Shown here: positions 43,238-54,560 of the stretch, in pieces | Position numbering within the stretch: the first letter of the stretch is position 1 | How the letters are laid out: each line of letters starts with the position of its first letter | Source of the DNA: Vallitalea longa | Lineage (GTDB): Bacteria; Bacillota; Clostridia; Lachnospirales; Vallitaleaceae | Assembly (NCBI RefSeq): GCF_027923465.1 | Contig: NZ_BRLB01000016.1 | Coordinates: 43,032 to 107,031, forward strand | Length of the DNA stretch: 64,000 nucleotides | Direction: 5' to 3' | Notes under the pieces: generated by a model | What the model was told of the DNA's origin: nothing | The model's input: the letters and a program-made list of their open reading frames with translations, nothing else | The model's database searches: none | Program-made: the position numbers and the translations under genes

Positions 43238-44200
43238 TTATAAACAAATTTCTTCCTCTATCTCATTATTGTTTTTTAGCCTTAAATCAACAATATCGAC
43301 TAATTTTGTCAAATCCTCATTAAAATCTTTCCCCTTGGGAACATGTCTATTTATCACATATTGATCATTGAACTTTTCGTTTATCCTTTTACTTCCTAGA
43401 TCACCTGCTTTGTCATTATCTAGGCAAATTACTATGTTTGAGATGGTTTGATGTTCTTTTAAATATCTTTCTAATGCTATGTCAGCTACACCCCCCAGGG
43501 AAATGCAGTGATTTTTGAAGTTATTGATGTTATATAATTTAATCATGGATAGGTAACTCATCAAGTCTATAGGACTTTCAAATACATTAACTGTATCACT
43601 TTTTCCTATAATACCAAAGGGAAAACTTTTATCAGAGTTTTCAACATCACCTCTGTAAGTTTTCCCTTGGGTATTTGTACTTCTATATGATGCGTATCTT
43701 GGTATTCCTTCTTTGTCATAACCTATAAATACGCAGCTTCTATATTTATTTTCATATATCTTTTTCTGTTTTATAAAGTCATATACTATATCCTTATCTA
43801 TTTTTCTTGTTTTGATTAGATAAGCTATCATGTGGTTATAAGTACTGTTTTTCTCAGGTAAGATTAATTCACCTTTTTCTTCTTCAACAACCTTATTATC
43901 TGGTTCACATTTTACTATTTCATTTAATAATCCTAATAGTTGTTTTACTGCTTCTACCCATGTTTTTTGTTCCATTTCCATTACAAATTGTATTACTCCT
44001 CCACCTTTATCTCTAGTAAACCAATACCACTTCTCACCATTTGAATGAATGTACAATCCTCCGTACTTTGGTATTTTAAATGAGTTTCTTGACATTTTTT
44101 TTAATTCATATCCTGAATTTCTTGCATAATCAAGTATATTTACACTATTTGCTGATGCTATTTGTTCATCTGTAAACCTTCGTTTTTGCTTTAACATCAT
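43238..44200 (-). CDS. Toprim/DUF3991 primase-like protein
   Basis: This 320-residue protein has an N-terminal DUF3991-like region (GLYIHSNGEKWYWFTRDKGG, WVEAVKQLLGLL) and then a Toprim domain with VNVFESPIDLMS and NIVICLDNDKAGD, giving the Glu and the D-x-D that bind metal. Zinc-finger cysteines of DnaG are absent, as in related element-encoded proteins. It probably primes or processes the transferred strand. ATG at 44200 follows AGGAG. It lies 8 bases after the giant helicase gene, as in Tn1549-type elements. Confidence 0.8.
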   Translation of the reverse strand: MMLKQKRRFTDEQIASANSVNILDYARNSGYELKKMSRNSFKIPKYGGLYIHSNGEKWYWFTRDKGGGVIQFVMEMEQKTWVEAVKQLLGLLNEIVKCEPDNKVVEEEKGELILPEKNSTYNHMIAYLIKTRKIDKDIVYDFIKQKKIYENKYRSCVFIGYDKEGIPRYASYRSTNTQGKTYRGDVENSDKSFPFGIIGKSDTVNVFESPIDLMSYLSMIKLYNINNFKNHCISLGGVADIALERYLKEHQTISNIVICLDNDKAGDLGSKRINEKFNDQYVINRHVPKGKDFNEDLTKLVDIVDLRLKNNNEIEEEICL

Positions 44201-44208
44201 ATCAGCTC

Positions 44209-47200
44209 CTATATTACAAGTTCTTCTGTTTTATCATATTCACTTTTTTCTATTTCAACTGTGTTATCATCTTCAATACTATCTTCATGACTTAATACAT
44301 CATCCTTTGAGTTATTACCAATATCCAGTTCTGCATTAAGCTCTGCTTGTCTTTTTATCTTATCTCTTAATTCATCTTCATATTGAAATGCCTTGTCATA
44401 CTCTAATTTTGACTGTTTTATATTCTTTCTATATTCCTCCAACTTTGTTTCGTATGTTGATATTTTAGATTCTAGTGAATTTAGTGCATTTTCTATTCTT
44501 GTCATATTTCCATGTGGACTACTTCCTAGTTCTATCGAATATCTTAAGTTGCCATGTAATATAAGCTTTGGTCTATCATCGAAATAATTTCCTTTTAATA
44601 TAATTCCAAAGCCTCTATAATTACCTGCATTTATTTCTGAACCATCTTTTTGTACCTTTGAATAAAAACTCTCTAGCATTGTTCCTGCATCTTGCTTTTC
44701 ATCAAATATTTTGCCACCAATATTAATTGAAAAGTCTTGGCTGTTATTCATATCTCTTCTTTCTATATCCTTGATTATACATTCTATCTTTTGTTCTAGT
44801 TGTGTAATGAGCTTAGGATATCTTATTGTAAAATCATCTTGTAATGAATATCTTTGACTGTTATATGCTGATTTTAGTACCTTTAATCTGCTTACTTCGT
44901 TATCTATATCCATCTTTTGCTTTATCTTTGGATTGCCTGTTGCTAATGCTTTTACTTCTGCAAAGGATAATACTGTTTCATCTATATCTTCACAGCTTCT
45001 AGTTACTGATTTTGAAGTCATTATTTGACTTATGAATTTCTGTTTATTTTCTACAAGTCCCCACATATAAGAGTCAAATGTACCTTTGGTTACATATCTG
45101 TAAATATAAACTTCATCATTCATATTTCCTTGTCTTAATATTCGCCCTTCCCTTTGCTCTATACTTGATGGCTTCCATGCTGTATCTAAATGATGTAATG
45201 CTATTAATCTATCCTGTATATTAACTCCTGTTCCCATTTTACTTGTGCTACCAATTATTATTCTTTTTTCTCCACTTCTCATATCTGCAAATAATTTTTC
45301 TCTTTGTACTTCAGTTTTTACATCATGTATAAAGCATATTTCTTCTTTGGATATTCCTTTTTTTATTAGTTTATTTTTTATATCATCATAAATACAAAAA
45401 CGCCCATCACTATTAGGCGTTCCTACATCACAAAATACTATTTGTGTTCCTTTTATACCATTGGTGTCTATATATCTATCATATATATTACTTACACACT
45501 TATTTACTTTAGAATCTGTTTCATCAGCAGCTTCTATATTAATTAATCTTGGATCTGTTCCTAGAAGTCTTGCTTCATTTGTTATTTTTAGCATATTATC
45601 AAATTTGGGTTCTACTCGTCCATTCCTTATGTTTTCAGCTCTTTCAACAAACTCTAACATAACTTCTTTTGTAAATAATGATGGTTTTGCTGCTACTAGT
45701 TGATACTTTTCACCTTTTAATTTTGGCACTGGTAAATCTAACATATTTGCTGTTTGTATATCAGCTACATTTTTAAACATACTCATTAATTCAGGTAGGT
45801 TATTGAATTTAGCAAATCTACTTTTCAACCGATATCCACTCCCCTCTGGTGCTAATTCTAGCGATGTTACTACTTCACCAAACATAGCAGCCCAACTGTC
45901 AAATATGTGTATTCCTCTTTTCTTTAGTTCATTGTTTTGTAAATATCTCATCATTACAAACATTTCTGTAATTGAATTTGAAATAGGTGTTCCTGTTGCA
46001 AATATAACTCCTCTACCTTCGTTTACTTCCTGTATATACTGACATTTCATAAGCATATCTGTTGCTTTCTTAGCTCTTGCCCCTGATATTCCTGATACAT
46101 TTCTCATTTTAGAAAATACTGCACAATTTTTATATGCATGTGCTTCATCTACGAACATTGTATCTATTCCTAACTCTTCAAAATTGATTACATCATCTTT
46201 AGGAGTATCTGTTAGTTTCTTTAACTGCGTTTCTAAACTTTTTTTGAATTTCTCCATTTGCTTTATTGACCATCGCTCTCCATTTTGCATTTTGGTCTCT
46301 TCTATAGAATAAGTTATTTGCTCTATTTGTTCTTTTAACATTTTCTTTTCCCTTTCCCTTGATATAGGTATTTTTTCAAAGGAACTGTGACCTATTATTA
46401 CACAATCATAATCACCTGTAGCTATTCTACTAACAAATTTCTGTCTGTTTTTCTTTTGAAAGTCTTTTCTAGTTGCTACTAATATATTTGCACTTGGATA
46501 TAATCTTAAAAATTCACTTCCCATCTGTTCTGTAAGGTGGTTAGGAACAACAAAGAGGTTTTTCTTAGCTAGTCCTAATCTTCTTAATTCCATAGCACTT
46601 GCAATCATTTCAAAACTCTTTCCTGCACCAACTACGTGCGCTAGTAATGTATTACCTCCATATAATACCCTTGCTACTGCATTTATTTGATGTGGTCTTA
46701 ATTTTATATCTGGATTCATACCTGGAAATGTTAAATGGCTACCATCATATTCTCTTAATCTAATGTTGTTGAAATTTTCGTTGTAGAAATCAACATATTT
46801 TTTTCTTCTCTCTGGTTCTTTGAATATCCAACTTTTAAATTCTTCCTTTATTATATTCTGCTTTTCTCTAGCTAACATTGTTTCTTTTTTATTTACAACA
46901 TATCTTTCCTTACCATCTTCTTCTATTTTGTCTTTTACTACTACTGATTTAAGGTTTAGTGTATCTTGAATTATATAGTAAGCATTCATTCTGCCTGTCC
47001 CATATGTTTTTGTAGATGCTACTGAATATCCATCATTTCCTTTATTTGAAATACCCCATGTAGCATTATATTTGTTAAAATGAACTTTTATAGTGTCATT
47101 ATCACCATAATTTATTTTTGTATTTTGATAATATCTTGGTGTGTCTAATAGCTCATATGTAAATTGTTCGATATCAGCTGACTCAATCCATGTTGCTCCT

Positions 47201-50200
47201 AGTTTAACATCTATTTCACTTGTATCAAGGTCTTTTGGCTGCACTTCTTCTAAATAATTTACGTTTATTTTAAATCTTTCATCAGTTCTAGCAAAAACCT
47301 TTGCTAGTTTTAGTTTTTGCCTTACATTACCTGATAGGTATTCATCAGCAGTTTCCCAACCATAGGTAATATCCTCTTCTTTATATTTCTCTGGATTAAG
47401 AAAGATTAAACCTTTTAATTCATTAACTAGATTTTCAGGTAAGTTTTCATATAGACTAGTCATAAAATCTATATCTACCTTACCACGTTCATTTAGTGAT
47501 ACTGTAAGTGCTTCTACTGCTGTATCTACAGAAGTTATTACTTCTTTAGGTCTTATTGTCTGTTTAGTGAACATATCAGCTTTTATCATATTTTTATCAT
47601 TATCTTCTACTTCTAAAGAACATAAAAGTGGATAATCATTGTCATCACTAAATGCTTTACTATTTGCATTTGATGAAATATACCCATGCTTTGAAATGAA
47701 CTCATCATATGTTTTATTTAGTTGATGCTGCTTTAATTTTAATTCATCTTTAGTACATCCCTTAAGCTGTATGTTAATAATATCTCTTGTTATATTTCTT
47801 ATTTCATGAAGTCCTTTTATCCGTTCTAGCATTTTACCTTTTGCTTTATACTTCCTCATAATTGCATTTTCACGATAGTATAGTTCTCCATCCACGAATG
47901 TAAATGTAAAGTTTTTTACGTTAGGATCAGCAGGAATTTCATCTTCTACTATTTCATTTTCTCTATCATATGTGCCAATATCTGCATTAAGGTTCAATAC
48001 TGCTTTTTCTAGTTCATCAGATAAATTAAATTCAGGATTGGTATTTATACATGCTGTATACTTACTGTTTTCTCTAAACATTCTTTGGTCAAATACCATT
48101 TCTCCTAATATCATTTCAGGATTGTCTATAAAATACTGATTTATAGGTACTCCTTTATCATTTTGTGATACATTAAGCCAACTAGGTTCATTTACTGATA
48201 CTTTTTCTCTCTTTTGTAAAAACAATATATCTGCTGTTACATCTGTTCCTGCTATTTGTTTAAATGCTGTATTTGGAAGTCTTACTGCTCCTATTAAATC
48301 TGCTCTTTCTGCAATATACTTTCTTACCGAATTATCTTTTTTATCCATTGTTCCTTTACTTGTTACAAAGGCTATTATTCCATTGGGTCTTACTTTGTCT
48401 ATTGCTTTAGCTATAAAATAGTCATGAATATAAAAGTTATGTTTATTGTACTTTGGATCAAATAATTTATAATCACCAAATGGTACATTACCTATTGCTA
48501 CATCAAAGAAGTTATCATTAAAGTTTGTTTCTTCAAAACCACATGATTTGATATTAGCATTTTGATAAAGTTGTTTTGATATTCTTGCTGATATATCATC
48601 TAGCTCTACACCATATAACTTAGAATTCTTCACTTCTTCTGGAAGCATAGAAAAAAAATATCCACCCCCCATACTAGGTTCTAATATGTTTCCACCTTTA
48701 AATCCAAAGTTATCTAATGCTTTATAAATATTTTCAATAACAATATGTGATGTATAATGAGCATTTGGAGTTGAAGCTCTTGCACTTTGGTATTCTTCTA
48801 GTGTAAGTAGTTCTTTTAACTCTTGATATTCAATATTAAAGCTTGCCGAATTTTTATCAAATACTCCAGGTATTCCTCCCCAACCCGTATATCTTGCAAG
48901 TATTGATTGTTCCTTTTCAGTTGCTAATCTGTTTTCATTTTCAATAACCTTTAGAGTCTTTATTGCTTCAATATTATTTCTGCATTTTGTTTTAGCTCCA
49001 CCAACACCTATTTCATCATTTGAATTGTATTTATAGTTAATCTTTTGAATAGGTGTTAATTCAATCTCATTAGTTGTTTTTTCTTCATCTTCAATTATTT
49101 CATCAAAATCGTGTGTAACTACTTCACTGTCTTTTATAAAGATATTATTATAAACCATATCTTCAATATATCTATACGCTTCAGTCCACAAAAATCCTAA
49201 AGTACTGTATGTGCTACCTTCTTTTTTAGCTACTAACAAATTATTTTTAGTTGTTTTGAACATATAGCTTTCATTATCTAATTCAAAATGTATAGTTTTA
49301 TCTTTTAATATTTCTTTTGTAAATTTTAGTTTATTATCTTGAGTATCATCGTCTAATATTTTATTTCTAATTCTTTCTTTTTCTTCAATTAATTTTGGTA
49401 CATTTCTTATGATATTAAGCTGCTCTTTTTTGTTATTGAAAAAGGAAGAACTGTTTTGTTCTTCCCCTGAATTAATATCTATCTTTTTTTGAATATTATC
49501 TCTTCCTGTACTATTTCCTCTGCCATACTTTTTATCATCATTCTGTGTTTTGTTGTCTCCATTGTATCCATTGGATTTTGTATTGGATTTTTCTTTAGCA
49601 GTTGCTTCATTATTTTTTCTATTCTCTGTCTCGCTTCTTCGTCTACCTTGTGCATTATAGTCATTAACTGACCTTCTGCTAAAAGAAAACTGTATCTGCT
49701 CTGGTGATTTTCCTTTAGATATTTCAGTGCTTTCCTTCCGTACTTCCCTAATGGCTTCTCGTCTGCTTCCTTTTGATTTGATATTTGTATCTCTGGATAA
49801 AATATTCCGTCTATTTCTTTGTATGTCATTTTGATTTCTTCCTTGACCATTTTTTGTCCTCCTTTGCTCAATCATTATATTTTTTACTTCTTTTTCTATA
49901 TCCCTTAATATATTTTCAGATATACTGCTTACTGCATTTCCTAATCTAAATATTAACTGCTTGGTATTAAAATGTGTTACTACTGTAAATGTATCATTAT
50001 CATCATTTATTATTGATATTTCTAAACCACATCTTTTTGCAACAATGTATTCAACGCTTTCTAATATGGTTTGCTTGAAATACATATTGACACTTTCTTC
50101 TGGTATTTCTTCAAGCCATGTGTTCTCAATATCATATTTAAAATCCATCATAAATTCTTCTAAGGATTCTTCTACTATCTGTTTTGTTAATGCTTCTATT

Positions 50201-50613
50201 TGATGTTCTAACTTATAATATTCTATATCATGTTTATTATTTAGCCTCTTTACTAACTTAGATTTGATTGTATCATCTAATTTCCATACAGTGGGTATTG
50301 TGTGTTTATCCCCATTTGTATCTTTTATATCAAATAGATATTCTAATTTCAACTCTGGTTTTGTCGTATTGAATACTGCTATACTTTTAGTTCCCTTATT
50401 GATATATCTCCCTATCCTCTTATTCCAAAGATCCATCTTAGCGACCATCGTGGCATCAGGTCTTTGTGCATATATTAGAACTGCATTATCAAAATTGTAT
50501 TTATAGAAACTAGAAGCAAAGGTTAGAAACCTTGTCCATTCTTTTTTGTTACTAATTATTTTAGCTGTTATATTATCATATATTTCTTTTACTTGTATTA
50601 ACCTTCTACTCAT
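44209..50613 (-). CDS. Giant DNA methylase/SNF2 helicase of Tn1549-like elements
   Basis: This 2134-residue protein has an N-terminal ~250-residue domain ([19 protein letters not shown]) and a long polar, disordered linker (about 255-390). An N6-adenine methylase-like domain follows, with [12 protein letters not shown] (near 640) and [12 protein letters not shown] in place of NPPY (near 710). Then comes an SNF2-type helicase: [11 protein letters not shown] near 1323, [10 protein letters not shown] near 1487, and [11 protein letters not shown] near 1818. Tn1549-like elements carry such proteins. They probably protect or unwind incoming DNA. ATG at 50613 follows GGGGG. A separate gene is nested in another frame across the linker. 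Confidence 0.85.
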   Translation of the reverse strand: MSRRLIQVKEIYDNITAKIISNKKEWTRFLTFASSFYKYNFDNAVLIYAQRPDATMVAKMDLWNKRIGRYINKGTKSIAVFNTTKPELKLEYLFDIKDTNGDKHTIPTVWKLDDTIKSKLVKRLNNKHDIEYYKLEHQIEALTKQIVEESLEEFMMDFKYDIENTWLEEIPEESVNMYFKQTILESVEYIVAKRCGLEISIINDDNDTFTVVTHFNTKQLIFRLGNAVSSISENILRDIEKEVKNIMIEQRRTKNGQGRNQNDIQRNRRNILSRDTNIKSKGSRREAIREVRKESTEISKGKSPEQIQFSFSRRSVNDYNAQGRRRSETENRKNNEATAKEKSNTKSNGYNGDNKTQNDDKKYGRGNSTGRDNIQKKIDINSGEEQNSSSFFNNKKEQLNIIRNVPKLIEEKERIRNKILDDDTQDNKLKFTKEILKDKTIHFELDNESYMFKTTKNNLLVAKKEGSTYSTLGFLWTEAYRYIEDMVYNNIFIKDSEVVTHDFDEIIEDEEKTTNEIELTPIQKINYKYNSNDEIGVGGAKTKCRNNIEAIKTLKVIENENRLATEKEQSILARYTGWGGIPGVFDKNSASFNIEYQELKELLTLEEYQSARASTPNAHYTSHIVIENIYKALDNFGFKGGNILEPSMGGGYFFSMLPEEVKNSKLYGVELDDISARISKQLYQNANIKSCGFEETNFNDNFFDVAIGNVPFGDYKLFDPKYNKHNFYIHDYFIAKAIDKVRPNGIIAFVTSKGTMDKKDNSVRKYIAERADLIGAVRLPNTAFKQIAGTDVTADILFLQKREKVSVNEPSWLNVSQNDKGVPINQYFIDNPEMILGEMVFDQRMFRENSKYTACINTNPEFNLSDELEKAVLNLNADIGTYDRENEIVEDEIPADPNVKNFTFTFVDGELYYRENAIMRKYKAKGKMLERIKGLHEIRNITRDIINIQLKGCTKDELKLKQHQLNKTYDEFISKHGYISSNANSKAFSDDNDYPLLCSLEVEDNDKNMIKADMFTKQTIRPKEVITSVDTAVEALTVSLNERGKVDIDFMTSLYENLPENLVNELKGLIFLNPEKYKEEDITYGWETADEYLSGNVRQKLKLAKVFARTDERFKINVNYLEEVQPKDLDTSEIDVKLGATWIESADIEQFTYELLDTPRYYQNTKINYGDNDTIKVHFNKYNATWGISNKGNDGYSVASTKTYGTGRMNAYYIIQDTLNLKSVVVKDKIEEDGKERYVVNKKETMLAREKQNIIKEEFKSWIFKEPERRKKYVDFYNENFNNIRLREYDGSHLTFPGMNPDIKLRPHQINAVARVLYGGNTLLAHVVGAGKSFEMIASAMELRRLGLAKKNLFVVPNHLTEQMGSEFLRLYPSANILVATRKDFQKKNRQKFVSRIATGDYDCVIIGHSSFEKIPISREREKKMLKEQIEQITYSIEETKMQNGERWSIKQMEKFKKSLETQLKKLTDTPKDDVINFEELGIDTMFVDEAHAYKNCAVFSKMRNVSGISGARAKKATDMLMKCQYIQEVNEGRGVIFATGTPISNSITEMFVMMRYLQNNELKKRGIHIFDSWAAMFGEVVTSLELAPEGSGYRLKSRFAKFNNLPELMSMFKNVADIQTANMLDLPVPKLKGEKYQLVAAKPSLFTKEVMLEFVERAENIRNGRVEPKFDNMLKITNEARLLGTDPRLINIEAADETDSKVNKCVSNIYDRYIDTNGIKGTQIVFCDVGTPNSDGRFCIYDDIKNKLIKKGISKEEICFIHDVKTEVQREKLFADMRSGEKRIIIGSTSKMGTGVNIQDRLIALHHLDTAWKPSSIEQREGRILRQGNMNDEVYIYRYVTKGTFDSYMWGLVENKQKFISQIMTSKSVTRSCEDIDETVLSFAEVKALATGNPKIKQKMDIDNEVSRLKVLKSAYNSQRYSLQDDFTIRYPKLITQLEQKIECIIKDIERRDMNNSQDFSINIGGKIFDEKQDAGTMLESFYSKVQKDGSEINAGNYRGFGIILKGNYFDDRPKLILHGNLRYSIELGSSPHGNMTRIENALNSLESKISTYETKLEEYRKNIKQSKLEYDKAFQYEDELRDKIKRQAELNAELDIGNNSKDDVLSHEDSIEDDNTVEIEKSEYDKTEELVI
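49479..49829 (-). CDS. tnpV: TnpV-like protein nested in another frame of the giant helicase gene
   Basis: Within the disordered linker of the giant helicase, another minus-strand frame encodes a 116-residue protein with the TnpV pattern: [16 protein letters not shown], a mid segment [10 protein letters not shown], a helix [18 protein letters not shown], and the ending [14 protein letters not shown] at 49829 has AAGGA about ten bases upstream. Random alternative frames do not give a family match over their whole length, so I take this as a real overlapping gene. TnpV is common in clostridial mobile elements and its function is unknown to me. Confidence 0.7.
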   Translation of the reverse strand: MTYKEIDGIFYPEIQISNQKEADEKPLGKYGRKALKYLKENHQSRYSFLLAEGQLMTIMHKVDEEARQRIEKIMKQLLKKNPIQNPMDTMETTKHRMMIKSMAEEIVQEEIIFKKR

Positions 50614-50626
50614 TTAATACCCCCAT

Positions 50627-51358
50627 CTATATTTCCAATTCCCACTCCTCTTCTTGAAAAACTTCTTGTTGAACATATCCTTCCTGATTTTCTTCAGATA
50701 TATTTTTTCCTACTTTAATTGGTTCGTAACTTGCTTTGCCATTACATGTTTCTGGTATTAAACCTTTTTGTTCCATTGATGTATAATTTGTTCCAGCAAC
50801 AATTATATGATCAAGAATTCTTATATCAAGAGGTGTAAATATATTAACTAAACCTTGTGTTAACGTCATATCTTCTTTAGATGGTATTGTAGAACCACCA
50901 GGATGATTGTGAGCTAATATCATAGAACTACAATCACAGTTCATTGCTTTTTTTAATAATTCTCTTGGGAATATAACTGCTTTAGAAACTGTTCCTTCTG
51001 AAATAGTTTGAGTCTCAATTATGTTATTACCATTATCTAAAAAGGCCACCATGAATTTTTCTTTATCTTTTATACCACTTAAAAGAGGAATAAAATAATT
51101 AGCTACTTGATATGGTGAAGTAAATTTTATTTTATCTTCATGGTCATGATTTTTAAGTAAGTTATATGAAGCTAAAAATTCATTTAATAACCCTATTTTC
51201 TGTATTTGCTTTTCACTTAAATCGACTGTTTTAGGATGTTCTAATATATTTAATGGATTATTATTTTTTGCATAGTTTTCTATCTTCTTATATGAAACAC
51301 CAGTCAATGTTTTTAAACCTTTTAGAAATTTGTTTGTATATGGTTTATTATTTTTCAT
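50627..51358 (-). CDS. radC: RadC/JAB-domain protein
   Basis: This 243-residue protein has the JAB metal-binding motif LAHNHPGGSTIPSKED (about residues 149-164), preceded by FPRELLKKAMNCDCSSMI and followed by LDHIIVAGTNYTSM, as in RadC-family proteins of mobile elements. The C-terminal 40 residues are an acidic tail. ATG at 51358 follows GGGGGAT. It lies 13 bases before the giant helicase gene and 6 bases after a small unknown gene. RadC-like proteins on conjugative elements are common, but their role there is unsettled. Confidence 0.85.
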   Translation of the reverse strand: MKNNKPYTNKFLKGLKTLTGVSYKKIENYAKNNNPLNILEHPKTVDLSEKQIQKIGLLNEFLASYNLLKNHDHEDKIKFTSPYQVANYFIPLLSGIKDKEKFMVAFLDNGNNIIETQTISEGTVSKAVIFPRELLKKAMNCDCSSMILAHNHPGGSTIPSKEDMTLTQGLVNIFTPLDIRILDHIIVAGTNYTSMEQKGLIPETCNGKASYEPIKVGKNISEENQEGYVQQEVFQEEEWELEI

Positions 51359-51364
51359 ATTATT

Positions 51365-51595
51365 TTATCCCCCATATCTTGCTGTAGCATTTTGAACATA
51401 CATTAAAATATCTTGTACAGCTAGAAGTTTATTTGTTATATCTACTGTAAAATCCATAAGTTCAATATTCTTTAGAAAATTTTCTACACCATAATCTAAT
51501 ATGTAGTTTGAAATCTTTTTGCTTGTTTGCTCATCAACTTCTAATAACTTAATTAATGATGTACATATATTCTCATATTGTTTTATATTACTCAT
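51365..51595 (-). CDS. Unknown 76-aa protein
   Basis: I do not recognise this small, helical, acidic protein (MSNIKQYENICTSLIKLLEV). ATG at 51595 follows GGAG. It sits between parB and radC in a tight operon and is conserved in direction, so it is probably translated. It may be an accessory of partition or RadC function, but nothing in the sequence shows this. Confidence 0.55.
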   Translation of the reverse strand: MSNIKQYENICTSLIKLLEVDEQTSKKISNYILDYGVENFLKNIELMDFTVDITNKLLAVQDILMYVQNATARYGG

Positions 51596-51618
51596 TAACT
51601 TATTCTCCTTCCATATTG

Positions 51619-52602
51619 TTAATCTCTTTCTTGTTGAAAATATAGTGTTAACGCTTTTTCTATTACATCTTCTATTTCTTTTGGTTTTTGCTCCTTAGTA
51701 AAAAATTTACTTACAATGTTATTCTTTAACTTAAAGTGAGATGGTCTTCCTTTTTTCTTCTTTTCAACTTTGCCTTTAATAATATCTAATACTGTATCTT
51801 TAGTTAGTTCATCTTTTTTTGCTTCCGAACGGATAAGTGCTGCTTTTTTCATATCTATATTTGCATTTTCTATTTCTGATATTACTGAATGTACTAGATA
51901 CTGTTCTTCATTATTTAAATATGATAAATCTACACCTGCACGAATAGATATTTGATTTTCGTCCATTAATTCTTGGAATGGTTTTATTAGTTTCGCTATT
52001 CTTAGATATCTTGCAATAGAGTTTTTAGACAGATTATATTCTTTACCTACTTTATCTATAGTTTTTAACTTGTTCCCCATTGGGGCACAAGTTTCACAAT
52101 CCTTTATTTCATCAGCTTCTAATAGCTTTTCAATTTCATTAAAGAGGTCATTTCTTACTCCTTGATTTTTCATAGCTTCATGTCTTGATGCTATAACCGA
52201 AGCTCTTTCTGAATGTGATAAATCTGCAAATGAACGTTGTATTAAATTCGTCTCTGTTACAATTAGAAAAGCTTCTTCATCTGTTAAATCTTCTTTTATT
52301 ACAGCAGGAACTTTTTCAAGCCCTGCTATGTTTGCTGCGTTAACACGATTATGTCCACTGAGAATTTCATATTGATTATTATTTATTGGTCTTACTATAA
52401 CTGGTACAATAACACCTAAATCTTCAATACTTTTAATCATGTCGTCCAAGCGTTCACCTTCGTATAATTTAAATGGATGATTTTTAAAGGGTAATAAATC
52501 CTTTAATGAAATTTCTGTAATACTTTCTTCTACACTTGACTCATTGTCTAATATTTCTTCTCCAAACATTTCTTCAAATGATTGTAATCTCTTTTTACTC
52601 AT
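51619..52602 (-). CDS. parB: ParB-like partition protein, second copy
   Basis: This 327-residue ParB/Spo0J-type protein has FKNHPFKLYEGERL, SGHNRVNAA and LIQRSFADLSHSERA (CTP-binding motifs), then a helix-turn-helix (NLSKNSIARYLRIA), and a C-terminal basic region. ATG at 52602 follows GGGAG; a TTG at 52611 is rejected because it precedes that site badly. It follows a close paralogue by 62 bases. Two ParB proteins with one ParA are unusual. It may bind a different site or have a regulatory role. Confidence 0.85.
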   Translation of the reverse strand: MSKKRLQSFEEMFGEEILDNESSVEESITEISLKDLLPFKNHPFKLYEGERLDDMIKSIEDLGVIVPVIVRPINNNQYEILSGHNRVNAANIAGLEKVPAVIKEDLTDEEAFLIVTETNLIQRSFADLSHSERASVIASRHEAMKNQGVRNDLFNEIEKLLEADEIKDCETCAPMGNKLKTIDKVGKEYNLSKNSIARYLRIAKLIKPFQELMDENQISIRAGVDLSYLNNEEQYLVHSVISEIENANIDMKKAALIRSEAKKDELTKDTVLDIIKGKVEKKKKGRPSHFKLKNNIVSKFFTKEQKPKEIEDVIEKALTLYFQQERD

Positions 52603-52664
52603 GGTTAGCAAACTCCCTTCTAGATTTTCTTTTTCTATATATCCACACTATTTATTAAACTGAA

Positions 52665-53651
52665 TTATAAAGTTAATTCTTCATCCTCTTCTTCTATAAC
52701 CTCAATTTCATTTATCCTGTTAAAATATAACTGTAGTGCTCTATCTATAATATTTTCTATATCTTTTTCGTTTTGTTCAGGATTGAAATATTTTGATATT
52801 ATATTAGACTGTATCCTAATACCTGTTCGATTTTTAACTTGATTGTTATACTTTCCTGTTATGATTTCTACTGCCTTATGCCATGTTAGCTTATCTTTTT
52901 TACCGTAAGCTCTTAGTATAGATGCTTTTTTCATAACTACTTTAAAAGTGTTTTCAGATACTATTGCTTCTACCATTTCTTGGTTATCCTCAGATAAATA
53001 TGATAAGTCTACTCCTGCTCTCATAGAAATTTTACCTTGGTTAACCATTTCTTTAAGTGGAACTGTTAATTTATTAATCCTTAAATATCTTGCAACTGTT
53101 CTTGCTGATAATCCATATTCATCACCAATTTTGTCAATAGTTTTTAACTTGTTGCCCAGTGGGCAACAAGTTTGATCAATAGCTAAATTTGGTGCTTTAG
53201 AAAGTTTCTCAATCTCATTGATTAAATCGTTTCTTACACCTTGTCCTTTCATAGCATTATGTCTTGTATATATAACAGCTGCTCTTTCAGAATGTGATAA
53301 ATCAGTAAATGAACGCTGCATTAAGTTAGTTTCTGTTACTATCAATGTCGCTTCTTCATCTGTTAGGTTATCCTTTATAATGGCAGGTACTTCTGATAGT
53401 CCTATTATCTTAGCTGATTTAACTCTATTATGACCACTTAGTATTTCATAACTTTTATCTTTTTTCCTTATAACAAGTGGTACAATAATTCCATAGTTAC
53501 TAACACTATCAACCATATCCTTTAATCTTTGACCTTCATATAGTTTGAAGGGATGATTTTTAAATGGAACTAGATTATCCAACTTAATATTTATTACCTC
53601 ATTGACATCTTTACCTTTTTTCAATACATCTGTTTTTGTATTTTGCTCCAT
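52665..53651 (-). CDS. parB: ParB-like partition protein, first copy
   Basis: This 328-residue ParB has FKNHPFKLYEGQRL, SGHNRVKSA, LMQRSFTDLSHSERA, helix-turn-helix LSARTVARYLRINKL, and an acidic end. It overlaps the end of parA by 41 bases. ATG at 53651 follows AGGAG. The insertion TCCPLGNKLKTIDKIG between the CTP-binding and DNA-binding parts is shared with the second copy (TCAPMGNKLKTIDKVG). The two genes therefore arose by duplication. It would load onto a centromere-like site and act with ParA to keep the element in the cell line. Confidence 0.85.
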   Translation of the reverse strand: MEQNTKTDVLKKGKDVNEVINIKLDNLVPFKNHPFKLYEGQRLKDMVDSVSNYGIIVPLVIRKKDKSYEILSGHNRVKSAKIIGLSEVPAIIKDNLTDEEATLIVTETNLMQRSFTDLSHSERAAVIYTRHNAMKGQGVRNDLINEIEKLSKAPNLAIDQTCCPLGNKLKTIDKIGDEYGLSARTVARYLRINKLTVPLKEMVNQGKISMRAGVDLSYLSEDNQEMVEAIVSENTFKVVMKKASILRAYGKKDKLTWHKAVEIITGKYNNQVKNRTGIRIQSNIISKYFNPEQNEKDIENIIDRALQLYFNRINEIEVIEEEDEELTL

Positions 53652-54426
53652 TTATAATCAACTCCTTTGCAAAGTTTTGATAAGCTATTGCCGCCTTGTT
53701 TTCAGGCATATACTCAACAATGCTCATACTTTGCAAATTTGCTTCTCCTACTTTAACTGACTTAGGTATTTTATTTTTAAATATCCTAATGTTTTCACCA
53801 TATGAAGCTTTAATCATTTCAAGAATGTTTTTAGATAAATTTGTCCTTTCTTCAAACATGGTAAGAAGTATTCCTTCAAATTCTATTTTGGAATTTATAC
53901 GTTTTTTTAGTTTTACTATTGTTTTTAATAATAGCTCTAATCCTTTAGCCGATAAATATTCAGGTGTAGCAGGTATTAGTACACTGTCACATGTTGCAAG
54001 AACATTTATTGTCATTAAACCAAGTGAAGGCATGCAGTCAAGTAATATGTAATCATAGTCATTTTTAATTTTATCAATAATTGTTTTGAGTACATATTCA
54101 CGACTCATAGTAGATACTAAATTAATTTCTACTGCCGATAGCTCAATGCTACTTGGAATAATATCTACTCCTTCTTTTTTAATGATATAACTCTCTTTTG
54201 GTGGTAAGTCGTTATCACTTATTACATCAATCATAAGATGATAAAGTGTCCTATCTAATTTTTCTGGATTTTCAATTCCAAAACAATCTGTCATACTGGC
54301 TTGATTATCGCAATCAACCGATAGCACTTTATATCCCTGTCTAGCTAATATTGTTGCTAAATTTCTACAAGTTGTACTTTTTCCTACTCCACCTTTTTGT
54401 GATGCTATAGCAATAATTTTATTCAT
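53611..54426 (-). CDS. parA: ParA partition ATPase
   Basis: This 271-residue protein has the deviant Walker A IASQKGGVGKSTTCRNLA (about residues 5-22), VDCDNQASMTD, and YILLDCMPSLG as Walker B. It lacks an N-terminal DNA-binding domain, so it is of the chromosomal/Soj or type Ib kind. ATG at 54426 follows AAAGGAG; the frame to 54477 adds residues upstream of that site and is not used. It faces a divergently transcribed XRE gene across a palindrome. It positions element copies at cell division. Confidence 0.9.
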   Translation of the reverse strand: MNKIIAIASQKGGVGKSTTCRNLATILARQGYKVLSVDCDNQASMTDCFGIENPEKLDRTLYHLMIDVISDNDLPPKESYIIKKEGVDIIPSSIELSAVEINLVSTMSREYVLKTIIDKIKNDYDYILLDCMPSLGLMTINVLATCDSVLIPATPEYLSAKGLELLLKTIVKLKKRINSKIEFEGILLTMFEERTNLSKNILEMIKASYGENIRIFKNKIPKSVKVGEANLQSMSIVEYMPENKAAIAYQNFAKELIINGAKYKNRCIEKR

Positions 54427-54462
54427 GGTTTTACTCCTTTCTGTTATTAACTTTATAGTTTG

Positions 54463-54491
54463 ATTATACACTTTCAAATTGATTAATGCAA
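54463..54491 (-). promoter_or_regulatory. Promoter of the parA operon
   Basis: Minus strand: TTGCAT (54491-54486), a 17-base spacer and TATAAT (54468-54463). parA starts 37 bases downstream. Confidence 0.6.
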
Positions 54492-54495
54492 AGTT

Positions 54496-54516
54496 TCATC
54501 AAATTATATTTGATGA
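54496..54516. repeat. Perfect 9-base-arm palindrome in the parA/XRE divergent region
   Basis: TCATCAAAT and ATTTGATGA flank a three-base centre. It overlaps the -35 box of the rightward promoter and lies just upstream of the leftward one. It could be the XRE operator or a parS-like site for ParB. Confidence 0.5.
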
Positions 54517-54538
54517 TATACACTTTTTGGTGTATTAT
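54510..54538 (+). promoter_or_regulatory. Promoter of the 71-aa XRE gene
   Basis: TTGATG (54510-54515), a 17-base spacer and TATTAT (54533-54538), with the XRE start 23 bases further on. A hairpin (ATACAC/GTGTAT) overlaps the -10 region. Confidence 0.5.
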
Positions 54539-54560
54539 TAAACTTAGGCAGGTGATAAAT

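Noticed and set aside
54496..54516. CRISPR-like or tandem repeat
   Set aside because: It is a single palindrome in a promoter region with no repeated unit; operator or parS is the sensible reading.
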